Source: an uncultured Verrucomicrobiota bacterium
Lineage (GTDB): Bacteria > Verrucomicrobiota > Kiritimatiellia > CAIVKH01
Reading direction: 5' to 3'
Length of the DNA stretch: 7,678 nucleotides
Assembly (NCBI GenBank): GCA_937894535.1
Contig: CALBHI010000467.1
Span: 1-7,678 of the forward strand
Shown: one piece after another, positions 1 to 6,645 of the stretch
Layout of the letters: every line of letters begins with the position of its first letter
Numbering within the stretch: position 1 is the stretch's first letter
Program-made: the position numbers and the translations under genes
Notes under the pieces: model-generated
What the model saw: the letters and a program-made list of their open reading frames with translations, nothing else
The model's database searches: none
What the model was told of the DNA's origin: nothing

Positions 1-856
1 TACCCCTGTGTATAACGGCATGCCCCACCTGCCCGCCTGCGTCGGCTCGGTGCGCGGGCAGGATGCCGCCATCGACCGCATCCACCTCGTGCAGGACGGC
101 GGCTCGACCGACGGCTCGCGCGACTGGCTGGCCTCCGCCGACGGCGTCGCCGCGGGGATGGAGAAGGACGCCGGCATGTACGACGCCATCAACCGCGCCT
201 GGTCGCGCGCCGATGCCGACGTCTATTCGTGGCTGAACTCCGACGAGCAATACCTGCCCGGCACCCTCGCCGCCGTGCGCGACGCGTTCACCCGCCACCC
301 GGACATCGACATCGTCTTCGGCAACGCCATCATCGTCGACCCCGCCGGCAATCCCCTCGCCGCCCGCCGCGAAATCCCGCTCCGCGCCTGGTACGTCACC
401 AACACCTTCCTCTACGCCCTCTCCTGCACGATCTTCTTCCGCGGCCGCCTGCGCACATCCGGCGACCTCGCCTTCGACACCACCTACCGCGTCGCCGGCG
501 ACCTCGAACTGATCCTGCGCCTGCTCCGCCGCGGCGCCCGCTGCCTCCATCTCCCGCGCTACCTCTCGCTGTTCGGCGTGGACGGCCGCAACCTGAGCCT
601 CTCCGAAGGCATGACCCGCGAAGGAGAGGTCATCCAACGCGCCTTCGGGGCGTACCGCGCCCGACCACTGCGCCGCGCTGTGCACGCCCTGCGCTGCCTC
701 GAACGCGCGGCCCGCGGTTGCTACGCGACCGACACGGTGAGCTACGCCTTCGCCCTCGACGCCACCCCGACCTACCGTGCCGTAGACCGCGTGCCGCTCG
801 GCTTCCGTTTCACCTACGACCGTGCCTTGCGCACGTTGAAAGGAACCACGCCATGA
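1..856 (+). CDS. GT2 family glycosyltransferase (5' partial)
   Basis: Predicted cytoplasmic inverting glycosyltransferase that moves a sugar from a nucleotide-sugar donor onto a growing polysaccharide or lipid-linked acceptor. The visible reading frame starts at base 2 with T-P-V-Y-N-G, the first beta strand of the GT-A fold, so the true start lies just outside the window, probably fewer than ten codons upstream. The GTG at 8 encodes the Val of this motif and is not a start. DGGSTDGS (from about base 94) is the nucleotide-binding loop. The segment [11 protein letters not shown] followed by WLNSDE (NSDE at 236-247) matches the WcaA-like GT2 subgroup, where N-[AS]-D-D is usual and acts as the metal-binding DxD equivalent. 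Here the last residue is Glu. About 284 codons are visible, which is nearly full length for this subgroup. Donor and acceptor cannot be told from sequence. The stop overlaps the next start as ATGA. Confidence 0.9.
   Translation, partial: TPVYNGMPHLPACVGSVRGQDAAIDRIHLVQDGGSTDGSRDWLASADGVAAGMEKDAGMYDAINRAWSRADADVYSWLNSDEQYLPGTLAAVRDAFTRHPDIDIVFGNAIIVDPAGNPLAARREIPLRAWYVTNTFLYALSCTIFFRGRLRTSGDLAFDTTYRVAGDLELILRLLRRGARCLHLPRYLSLFGVDGRNLSLSEGMTREGEVIQRAFGAYRARPLRRAVHALRCLERAARGCYATDTVSYAFALDATPTYRAVDRVPLGFRFTYDRALRTLKGTTP
839..844 (+). promoter_or_regulatory. Ribosome binding site for the hexapeptide acyltransferase
   Basis: AAAGGA lies 8 bases before the ATG at 853, inside the end of the GT2 gene. 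It supports the ATG at 853 over the much longer upstream extension of the same frame, which would overlap the GT2 gene by more than 600 bases. Confidence 0.6.
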
Positions 857-1605
857 CCCCCGACGCCTCCCCGCCCGGCCCGCTGAGCCGCTGGCTGCAG
901 CTTCGCCTCGCCCGCGCCAAGGGCGTCGACCCCGCCACGCTGCGTGACTGGCGCCTCCCGGAATGGCTCGGTTTCTTCACCATCGCCGGCACCCGCCTGC
1001 TCCGTGGCGCGTGGCTGAAACTGCGCGCACGGAACATCCGCGGCTGGATGCTCTGCGACGCCCGCGCCCGCGTGCTGTTCCCCCGCCACCTGCGCGCCGG
1101 TCGCCAGTTCAGCCTCGAGGAAGGCTGCATGATCATCGCCCTGTCGAAACGCGGCATCACCTTCGGCGACCGCTGCACCGTCGGCCGCTTCGCCTACATC
1201 GCCCCCAGCAACCCGCTGCTCGGCGAACCCGGCGAAGGCCTGCGTGTCGGCGACCACTCGAACATCGGACCCTATTCCTACATCGGCTGCTCGGGCTTCA
1301 TCGCCATCGGCAACCACGTGATGATGGGCCCCCGCGTGAACCTGCTCTCCGAACAGCACAACTTCGACCGCACCGACGTGCGCATGAAGGACCAGGGCGT
1401 AGCCCGCTCGTTCATCACCATCGAGGACGACTGCTGGATCGGCGCGAATACGACCATCCTCGCCGGGGTGACCGTCGGCCGCGGCAGCATCATCGCCGCC
1501 GGCGCGGTGGTCACCCGCGACGTTCCGCCCTTTACCGTGGTCGGCGGCGTGCCCGCAAAAGTGCTCCGCACGCGCCAACCGGACGAACCGAAAGGCGAAC
1601 CATGA
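853..1605 (+). CDS. Left-handed beta-helix (hexapeptide) acyltransferase
   Basis: Predicted soluble, probably trimeric O- or N-acyltransferase of the WcaF/WbbJ/maltose-acetyltransferase group, most likely moving acetyl from acetyl-CoA to a sugar hydroxyl or amine. It has 250 residues. Hexapeptide repeats start around residue 102 (ITFGDR) and run to about 220, with repeats such as [18 protein letters not shown] and [15 protein letters not shown] (from residue 195). They are followed by the typical C-terminal cap ending in GGVPAKVLR (K236). The SEQHNF loop contains His169, which fits the catalytic His of this family. The first 95 or so residues have no repeat signature and include a basic segment, making the protein longer than the usual 180-210 residues. 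The start is set by the ATGA overlap with the GT2 gene and a Shine-Dalgarno sequence 8 bases upstream. The acyl group and acceptor are unknown. Family assignment is firm; the role in polysaccharide decoration is inferred from context. Confidence 0.92.
   Translation: MTPDASPPGPLSRWLQLRLARAKGVDPATLRDWRLPEWLGFFTIAGTRLLRGAWLKLRARNIRGWMLCDARARVLFPRHLRAGRQFSLEEGCMIIALSKRGITFGDRCTVGRFAYIAPSNPLLGEPGEGLRVGDHSNIGPYSYIGCSGFIAIGNHVMMGPRVNLLSEQHNFDRTDVRMKDQGVARSFITIEDDCWIGANTTILAGVTVGRGSIIAAGAVVTRDVPPFTVVGGVPAKVLRTRQPDEPKGEP
1591..1595 (+). promoter_or_regulatory. Ribosome binding site for the DUF362 gene
   Basis: AAAGG, 6 bases before the ATG at 1602, lies inside the last codons of the acyltransferase gene. 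It fixes the DUF362 start at the ATGA overlap. Confidence 0.55.
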
Positions 1606-2960
1606 CCGCCGACGCCCACCTGCTGCGCGGCATCACCGCCGGGGCGCCTCCGATCGAATGGATCACCGCCCGCCTGCCCGCCGGTGACTTCCGCCGCATC
1701 ATGATCAAGCCGAACTGGGTGCACCACGAGGTCTCGCTCGATTTCCCGATCGCCGCGCTGATCACCTCGTCGGCCCTGATCGACGCGGTCATCACCGCCT
1801 GCGTGGCCCGCTACCCGAACGCCGAGACCATCACCATCGGCGACGTGCCGCTGCAAAGCTGCGACTTCGACGCGATGATGCGCCAGTCCGGCATGGACCG
1901 CGTCATCGCCAAATGGCGCGACCACGCCGCGCCGCGCATCGTTTTCCGCGACCTGCGCCGCGAACGCTTCCGCCTCGAAAACGGGTTCATGATCGCCGAA
2001 CCGCCCGGCGACTACGGCGATCCCCTCGGCTACCGCGAGGTACGGCTCGATGCCACCAGCTTCCTCGATCCGATCTCTGGCCAGCGCGAAAAATTCCGCG
2101 TCTCCGACTACGACGTTCAACGCATCCAGAGCAGCCATCGCCAAGGCCACCACCGTTATCTCATCGCCGGCTCGGTGCTCGCCGCCGACCTCTTCATCAA
2201 CCTGCCGAAGATGAAAACCCACCAGAAGGCCGGCCTCACCGGCGCGCTGAAAAACCTGGTCGGTTGCAACGGCGAAAAAGCCTTCCTCGTCCACTACCTC
2301 AAGGGCCGCCACCGCGCGGGCGGCGACGAATTCCCCGCGTCGATCGCCTGGCCGATCCTGCTGCAGGTCCGCGTGCGCGAGGCATTACAGAAACGGTCCC
2401 GTCTGCTGTTCTCGCTGCTGCGCCCGGTGTGGCGCGCAATGAAGAAACTCTACGGCATCCGCACCGAAGGCACGCAGGACAACCTGAAGAAGGGCACCTT
2501 CTACCTCGCCGCCGGTGCATGGTACGGCAACGACACGATCTGGCGCATGGTGTACGACCTGAACCGGATCATCCGCTTCGCCCCGCCCGAAGGCGGTGAC
2601 CTCGCCACCACCCCGCAACGCGCCTACCTCGCCCTCGTCGACGGCATCATCTCCGGTGAAGGCAATGGCCCGCTGCAACCGCTTCCCGTCGCCTCCGAGG
2701 TGGTGTGGACCGCCGAAAACCCGCTCGTCGCCGACCTGGTCATGGCCCAGTTGATGGGCTTCGATTACCGGAAGATCCCCTGCTGCGCCCGCTACCGTGA
2801 CCTCGGCGACCCGGAATGGTCGACCGTCGATCCGGCCGCGTTGCGCCTCGACGACGACGGCACCCCGCGCACCGGCCTCGAATCGCTGCCACCGCTCCGC
2901 ACCTACCTGCCCTCGCCCGGATGGCGCGGCCACCTCGAACGCACCCCGCCCGCGACCTGA
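1602..2960 (+). CDS. DUF362 domain protein of unknown function
   Basis: A 452-residue protein recognised as a DUF362 member (PF04015) by three conserved blocks in the expected order: IKPNWV near the N-terminus (residues 35-40), NLPKMKTH followed by [12 protein letters not shown] (from about residue 200), and [11 protein letters not shown] (residues 347-357) followed by a segment beginning [15 protein letters not shown]362 proteins have no settled biochemical role. Some carry ferredoxin-type 4Fe-4S clusters, but no CxxCxxC array is visible here and cysteines are few. Residues 256-287 form a strongly basic stretch with leucine and aromatic residues, possibly an amphipathic membrane-contacting helix. 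No signal peptide or clear transmembrane helix is seen, so a cytoplasmic location is likely. The gene overlaps the acyltransferase by four bases and is one base from the CapK-like gene, so it is probably co-translated with both. A role in preparing or attaching a polysaccharide substituent is inferred from position only. Confidence 0.88.
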   Translation: MTADAHLLRGITAGAPPIEWITARLPAGDFRRIMIKPNWVHHEVSLDFPIAALITSSALIDAVITACVARYPNAETITIGDVPLQSCDFDAMMRQSGMDRVIAKWRDHAAPRIVFRDLRRERFRLENGFMIAEPPGDYGDPLGYREVRLDATSFLDPISGQREKFRVSDYDVQRIQSSHRQGHHRYLIAGSVLAADLFINLPKMKTHQKAGLTGALKNLVGCNGEKAFLVHYLKGRHRAGGDEFPASIAWPILLQVRVREALQKRSRLLFSLLRPVWRAMKKLYGIRTEGTQDNLKKGTFYLAAGAWYGNDTIWRMVYDLNRIIRFAPPEGGDLATTPQRAYLALVDGIISGEGNGPLQPLPVASEVVWTAENPLVADLVMAQLMGFDYRKIPCCARYRDLGDPEWSTVDPAALRLDDDGTPRTGLESLPPLRTYLPSPGWRGHLERTPPAT

Positions 2961-2961
2961 C

Positions 2962-4335
2962 ATGCGCGCCCTCCGCGAGAACATCTTCTTCGCCCTGCAA
3001 CGTGCGCTCGGATCGCGTGCGCACGCGGCGTATCGCCGGTTGCTCGACCAGGAAACCTGGCCGCACGACCGCTTTGCCGCCTGGCAGCAGGCGGAGTTCC
3101 AGCGCCTCGCCGCCGCCGCGGTGCGGGACGTGCCCTTCTACCGCGAACGCGTGGCACCCTCCGCGCATCACGACCTCGCCGCCTTTCCCATCATCACCAA
3201 ACAGGAACTCGCCGGACACTTTACCGCCCTGATGTCCGACGCCATGCGGGCCGACTACGAGCGCGGACCGGCACGCGGCTACACGTGGGTGAAGGTCACC
3301 AGCGGCGGCACCACCGGCCTGCCCACCACGGTCATCCACGACGCCGACTTCCGCGACAAGGACCGCGCGGCGCGCCTCTACGAACTGCACCTCGCCGGTT
3401 TCCCGTTCGGCACCGCGCACGTCCGGTTGTGGGGTTCGATGCACGACATCCAACGCACCCGCGCGTCGCTCCAGCAACGGGTCATCGCCTCGCTGGCCAA
3501 CGAGACCCTGCTCAACGCCTTCATGATGGAGGACACGCACCTCCGCGCCTACCTCGACCTGCTCAACCGCAGCGATGTCCGGCACCTGCTGACCTACGCC
3601 GACGCCGGATACCAGTTGGCGCGCTTCGCCCGCCGCCACGGCATCGCGGTGCGCCCGCTCACCTCGATCATAGCCACCGGCGGCACACTGACCGACGACA
3701 TGCGCGCCACCATGGCGGACGTATTCCAGTGCCGCGTGCACAACAAGTACGGCAGCCGCGACGCGGGCGAGATCGCGTGCGATTGCGACCGTGGATCGCT
3801 CCATGTGCTGCCGCACCTGATCGTCGAGATCGTCGATGAGCAGGGACGTCCCTGCCCGCCCGGCGTGACCGGCCGCGTGCTGGTCACCTTCCTCGGCAAC
3901 CCGAGCTTCCCGCTGATCCGCTTCGACATCACCGACTGCGCCGCCGCCTCGGCCGCGCCGTGTCCTTGCGGCCGACCCTTCCCCGTGCTTGAACACCTCG
4001 AAGGCCGCGCCGTCGACTTTCTGGTCAGCACGCATGGCGGCTTCGTGTCACCCACCTACATCCGCCACCTCGTCGGCGTGGTGCACGGCAGCGAAAAGGT
4101 GCGGCGCTTCCAACTCGTGCAGGAAGGTCCGACCACCTTCACCCTCGCCCTGCAACCCGAAACCGGCGTACCGACGGACACCGTGGCCGCGCTGGCTGAT
4201 CCAATCCGCCGCGACCTGCTGCCCGTGCTCGGTGAATCCGCCGCGATCGACATCCGCGTCGTGGACCGCATCGCGGAAACCGGCACCGGAAAGTTCCAGT
4301 ACGTGATCAACCGCCACGTACGTCCATCGCCATGA
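2962..4335 (+). CDS. CapK/PaaK-like adenylate-forming enzyme
   Basis: A 457-residue member of the phenylacetate-CoA ligase/CapK group (COG1541-like) of the acyl-adenylate superfamily, which activates a carboxylic acid with ATP and may pass it to CoA or another nucleophile. Visible motifs are the P-loop TSGGTTGLP (residues 113-121), HNKYGSRDAGEIA (Y263-G264-S265-R266-D267, the A5 region), RFDITD with D325 in the A7 (ribose-binding) position, a C-P-C-G-R element (334-338), GRAVDF after it, and the C-terminal TGKFQ with K444 as the likely catalytic A10 lysine. All core elements are present, so the enzyme looks functional. Usual CapK-like proteins have YGSRE where this one has YGSRD. The start at 2962 follows the DUF362 stop by one base. 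No good Shine-Dalgarno is visible, so translation probably depends on coupling. The substrate is unknown. The gene shares a 4-base ATGA overlap with the following glycosyltransferase. Confidence 0.9.
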   Translation: MRALRENIFFALQRALGSRAHAAYRRLLDQETWPHDRFAAWQQAEFQRLAAAAVRDVPFYRERVAPSAHHDLAAFPIITKQELAGHFTALMSDAMRADYERGPARGYTWVKVTSGGTTGLPTTVIHDADFRDKDRAARLYELHLAGFPFGTAHVRLWGSMHDIQRTRASLQQRVIASLANETLLNAFMMEDTHLRAYLDLLNRSDVRHLLTYADAGYQLARFARRHGIAVRPLTSIIATGGTLTDDMRATMADVFQCRVHNKYGSRDAGEIACDCDRGSLHVLPHLIVEIVDEQGRPCPPGVTGRVLVTFLGNPSFPLIRFDITDCAAASAAPCPCGRPFPVLEHLEGRAVDFLVSTHGGFVSPTYIRHLVGVVHGSEKVRRFQLVQEGPTTFTLALQPETGVPTDTVAALADPIRRDLLPVLGESAAIDIRVVDRIAETGTGKFQYVINRHVRPSP

Positions 4336-5495
4336 AGATCCTCGTCCTCCATCATGTTGCCGATATCTACGGGGCCAGCCAGTCGCTGCTGCGCCTGACC
4401 GCAGGGCTGGTGCGCGATGGCCACGCCGTGATGGTCGTACTGCCGGAGGAGGGACCGTTGCGCGCGGCGCTCGCCGGGCGCGGCGTGGAGGTCGCGGTCA
4501 TGCCCGACCTCCCGGTCTTGCACCGCAACCGCCTGACCTCGCCGTCCGGCCTGGCCCGACTGATCCGCGATGCGTGGACGTTTCGGCGCGGCATCGGCGC
4601 ACGGATGCGTTCGTTCCGGCCCGACCTGATCCACACCAATACCGGCGCGATCCTGCCGGTGGCGGGCGGTGTGGCCCGACGCCTCGGCATCGCCCGCATC
4701 CAGCACCTGCGCGAATCGTTCCTCGACTTCGGTCCGCTATGGCCGCCCTACCGTGCGTGGCTCTACCGTTCGGCCGACCGCATCCTCTGCATCTCCGGTT
4801 TCGTCGCCTCGATGTTCACCGAATCCCAGCGCAACGGACGCGTGACCGTGCTGCACAACGGCATTCCGCGCGAGGAGTTCGCGGGCATCGATCCGGCGGA
4901 GGTCGCCGCCTTCCGCGCCACCTACGCCGGCCATGGCCCGCTGGTCGGCGTGGCCGGCCGCATCAAACTCGTGCGCAAGGGACAGGATGTGTTCGTCCGT
5001 GCGGCGGCCCGCATCAAAGATCGATTTCCCGACGCGCGGTTTGTCATCATCGGCAGCCCGTTCACCGGCAACGAATCCCACCTCGACACGTTGAAAGCCA
5101 TGGTGCGCGACCTCGGACTCGAAGGCCGCGTCGGATTCGCCGGCCACCTCGACCGCCCGCTGGTTGGCTTGGCCGCACTCGACATCTCCATCATGGCCAG
5201 CGCCCAACCCGAACCGCTCGGCAACGTCACCATCGAATCGATGGCGCTCGGCCGCGCGGTCATCGGCACCAACATCGGCGGCACGCCGGAACTGATCCGC
5301 GACGGCGAGACCGGCTTGCTGGTCCCGCCCGGCGACGATGCCGCGATGGCCGACGCAATGGCCCGCCTGCTGGGCGATCCCACCGAAGCCGCCGCGATGG
5401 GCCGACGCGCCCGAACCCATTACGAGACGCACCTCGCCTTCGATGCCTTCTACCGCAAGCTCGTCGCGATCTACCACGAGGTCCTTCGCCGGTGA
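4332..5495 (+). CDS. GT4 family glycosyltransferase
   Basis: Predicted retaining GT-B glycosyltransferase of 387 residues, acting on the cytoplasmic side of the membrane in repeat-unit assembly. The N-terminal Rossmann domain begins MKILVLHHVADIYGASQSLL, typical of the acceptor-binding domain of this group. The donor-binding domain begins near residue 204 with VGVAGRIKLVRKGQD, where R210 and K216 sit in the usual phosphate-contacting places. It then shows FVIIGSPF and the EX7E motif with E294 and E302 in PEPLGNVTIESMALG, ending with GGTPELIRDGETGLLVPPGD. All hallmark residues are intact and the length is normal. The start is the ATG of an ATGA overlap with the CapK-like gene, and no strong Shine-Dalgarno is seen. 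Specificity cannot be inferred. Confidence 0.95.
   Translation: MKILVLHHVADIYGASQSLLRLTAGLVRDGHAVMVVLPEEGPLRAALAGRGVEVAVMPDLPVLHRNRLTSPSGLARLIRDAWTFRRGIGARMRSFRPDLIHTNTGAILPVAGGVARRLGIARIQHLRESFLDFGPLWPPYRAWLYRSADRILCISGFVASMFTESQRNGRVTVLHNGIPREEFAGIDPAEVAAFRATYAGHGPLVGVAGRIKLVRKGQDVFVRAAARIKDRFPDARFVIIGSPFTGNESHLDTLKAMVRDLGLEGRVGFAGHLDRPLVGLAALDISIMASAQPEPLGNVTIESMALGRAVIGTNIGGTPELIRDGETGLLVPPGDDAAMADAMARLLGDPTEAAAMGRRARTHYETHLAFDAFYRKLVAIYHEVLRR
5478..5481 (+). promoter_or_regulatory. Weak ribosome binding site for the membrane acyltransferase GTG start
   Basis: GAGG lies 10 bases before the GTG at 5492. With the GTGA overlap it supports a GTG start. No in-frame ATG occurs before the conserved LQALRG motif, so starting later would remove essential sequence. 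Confidence 0.4.
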
Positions 5496-6586
5496 GCACA
5501 CCCGCACCCATCCGGAACTTCGAATGGCTGCAGGCTCTGCGCGGCTTCAGCGTGCTGATCGTGCTGCTGCACCACGCGGGCAACATCGTCGACCTGAACT
5601 TCGGCGATGGCCGCCTGTACGACTGGTTCCGTTTCGGGCGGGGCGGCGTGGACATGTTTTTCGTGCTGAGCGGGTTCATCCTGATGTACCTGCACCTCGA
5701 TGATATCGGCCGGCCGGAAACCGCATGGGCCTACACCCGCAAACGGTTCGTGCGGGTGTACCCCCTCTACTGGTTCTACACGCTGCTCGTGCTCGGGGCG
5801 GCGCTGGTGTTCGAAGGCTCGATCAAGCCGCACAAATTCGAACCGTTGCGGCTGCTCGAAACCTTCAGCATGGTGCCGATCTTCTACTCCGAGTTGCCGG
5901 TGATTTCGCCCGGTTGGTCGCTCTTCCACGAAGTGAAGTTTTATGCGTTTTTCCTGCTGCTGCTCGTCTTCCGGCGTCCGTGGAACCTGCTGATCACCGG
6001 CGCATTGGTCGTCGCGAACGTCGGGGTCACGGCCTGGATCACCGCCACCGGCGGCCTGTTCGAGCACGCATGGCATGCCTACTGGATCGGGCCGTACAAC
6101 GTGGCCTTCATCGCCGGCGTGTTCGCGGGCTGGTGGGTGCGGCGCACACCGCCGGGGGCGACGGCGTCATGGTCGATGGTCATTACGGGTCTCGCCGTGC
6201 TGGTCGCCGGTTGCTGGTCCGACATCGTGTTCGACGATTCGCAACTGCAGCGGCTCGGGCAATACGGCCTGGCCGGCCTGTTGTTGACCACCGGACTCGT
6301 CGCGCTTGAGTTGCGACCCGGCGCGGTGCGCGCCCCGCCGGTTTGGCTGGTGCGCATGGGCGACGCCTCGTACACCGCGTACCTGCTGCACTACCCGCTG
6401 ATGTTCATTCTCGCCAAATTCCTGAACGGCCTGCTCGGGCGCGACACCATGGCCGCCTGGCCGCTCACCGCCGGAACGGTGCTGATGGCGGTATCGGTCG
6501 CCGCTTCGTGGTACGCCTACCGGTGGATCGAAGTCCCGCTACTCCGTTGGTGCCGCCAGCGCACGGGTCTGGTACGCGGGGTTTGA
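5492..6586 (+). CDS. Integral-membrane acyltransferase (OafA/acyltransferase-3 family)
   Basis: A 364-residue polytopic membrane protein of the acyltransferase-3 family (PF01757), which O-acylates polysaccharides or their lipid-linked precursors. It opens with FEWLQALRGFSVLIVLLHHAG. R17 and H28 form the R-x10-H motif that is conserved and needed for activity in OafA-type enzymes. GGVDMFFVLSGFI (51-63) and RKRFVRVYPLYW (83-94) are further family signatures. About ten hydrophobic segments follow, including LLITGALVVANVGVTAWI, YGLAGLLLTTGLVALEL and AYLLHYPLMFILAKFLNGLL. The protein ends with the family-typical RWIEVPLLRW (344-353). There is no extra C-terminal SGNH domain, so it is the stand-alone form. 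The GTG start overlaps the upstream stop as GTGA. The acyl donor is probably acetyl-CoA or a longer acyl-CoA, and the target is unknown. It is the last gene of the tightly overlapped set. Confidence 0.95.
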   Translation: MSTPAPIRNFEWLQALRGFSVLIVLLHHAGNIVDLNFGDGRLYDWFRFGRGGVDMFFVLSGFILMYLHLDDIGRPETAWAYTRKRFVRVYPLYWFYTLLVLGAALVFEGSIKPHKFEPLRLLETFSMVPIFYSELPVISPGWSLFHEVKFYAFFLLLLVFRRPWNLLITGALVVANVGVTAWITATGGLFEHAWHAYWIGPYNVAFIAGVFAGWWVRRTPPGATASWSMVITGLAVLVAGCWSDIVFDDSQLQRLGQYGLAGLLLTTGLVALELRPGAVRAPPVWLVRMGDASYTAYLLHYPLMFILAKFLNGLLGRDTMAAWPLTAGTVLMAVSVAASWYAYRWIEVPLLRWCRQRTGLVRGV

Positions 6587-6641
6587 CGTGACCGGACAGA
6601 GCGGGTAGGAACGACGTCATGCACACGGATGTAGAATTCAC
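6587..6641 (+). other. Only intergenic gap in the window (55 bases)
   Basis: This short spacer separates the membrane acyltransferase from the final glycosyltransferase. It has no stem-loop plus T-run that would suggest a terminator. It contains a possible 8-codon leader ORF with its own Shine-Dalgarno, and a TTGACG hexamer that begins inside the end of the upstream gene. It is visibly less GC-rich at its right end (around 6628-6640) than the surrounding genes. Confidence 0.7.
6606..6611 (+). promoter_or_regulatory. Ribosome binding site for the possible leader ORF
   Basis: TAGGAA lies 7 bases before the ATG at 6619. The ATG of the large glycosyltransferase at 6642 has no comparable purine tract at the right distance, so this is the only plausible ribosome entry site in the gap. 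Confidence 0.35.
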
Positions 6642-6645
6642 ATGA
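6619..6645 (+). CDS. Possible 8-codon leader ORF coupled to the next gene
   Basis: The reading frame ATG at 6619 encodes M-H-T-D-V-E-F-T and stops with TGA at 6643-6645. That stop overlaps the start of the DUF1972-type glycosyltransferase as ATGA, the same junction used between the other genes here. A Shine-Dalgarno TAGGAA precedes it by 7 bases, while the downstream start has none. The likely role is to deliver ribosomes to the next start by termination-reinitiation and not to make a functional peptide. It is short enough to arise by chance, so this rests on position and ribosome-site evidence only. Confidence 0.3.
   Translation: MHTDVEFT

Noticed and set aside
8..10. GTG at 8 as the start of the GT2 gene
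   Set aside because: The GTG encodes the Val of the TPVYNG strand and the frame is open to the window edge, so the gene begins outside the window.
229..852. Upstream extension of the acyltransferase frame through the GT2 gene
   Set aside because: The extension is Arg/Pro/His-rich shadow sequence. The ATG at 853 has a Shine-Dalgarno and an ATGA overlap with the GT2 stop.
963..1601. Upstream extension of the DUF362 frame through the acyltransferase gene
   Set aside because: It is a low-complexity Arg/Pro/His translation lying in another frame of a clear hexapeptide gene. The ATG at 1602 fits the family N-terminus and has a Shine-Dalgarno.
2740..4035. Long minus-strand reading frame (431 codons) opposite the DUF362 and CapK-like genes
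   Set aside because: Its translation is compositionally odd, with no recognisable motif, and it lies opposite two well-supported genes. High GC with C/G third positions routinely opens such antisense frames.
4574..5491. Upstream extension of the membrane acyltransferase frame through the GT4 gene
   Set aside because: The extension is Arg/Pro/His-rich shadow sequence over a complete GT4 gene. The family start motif lies just after the GTG at 5492.
6585..6618. GACGT ... ACGTC inverted repeat in the intergenic gap
   Set aside because: The arms are only 5 bases with a loop of about 24 bases and no T-run, which is expected by chance and too weak for a terminator or operator call.
6632..6637. TAGAAT resembling a -10 box
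   Set aside because: There is no -35-like hexamer at 16-18 bases upstream, and a transcript would start at or after the ATG at 6642.
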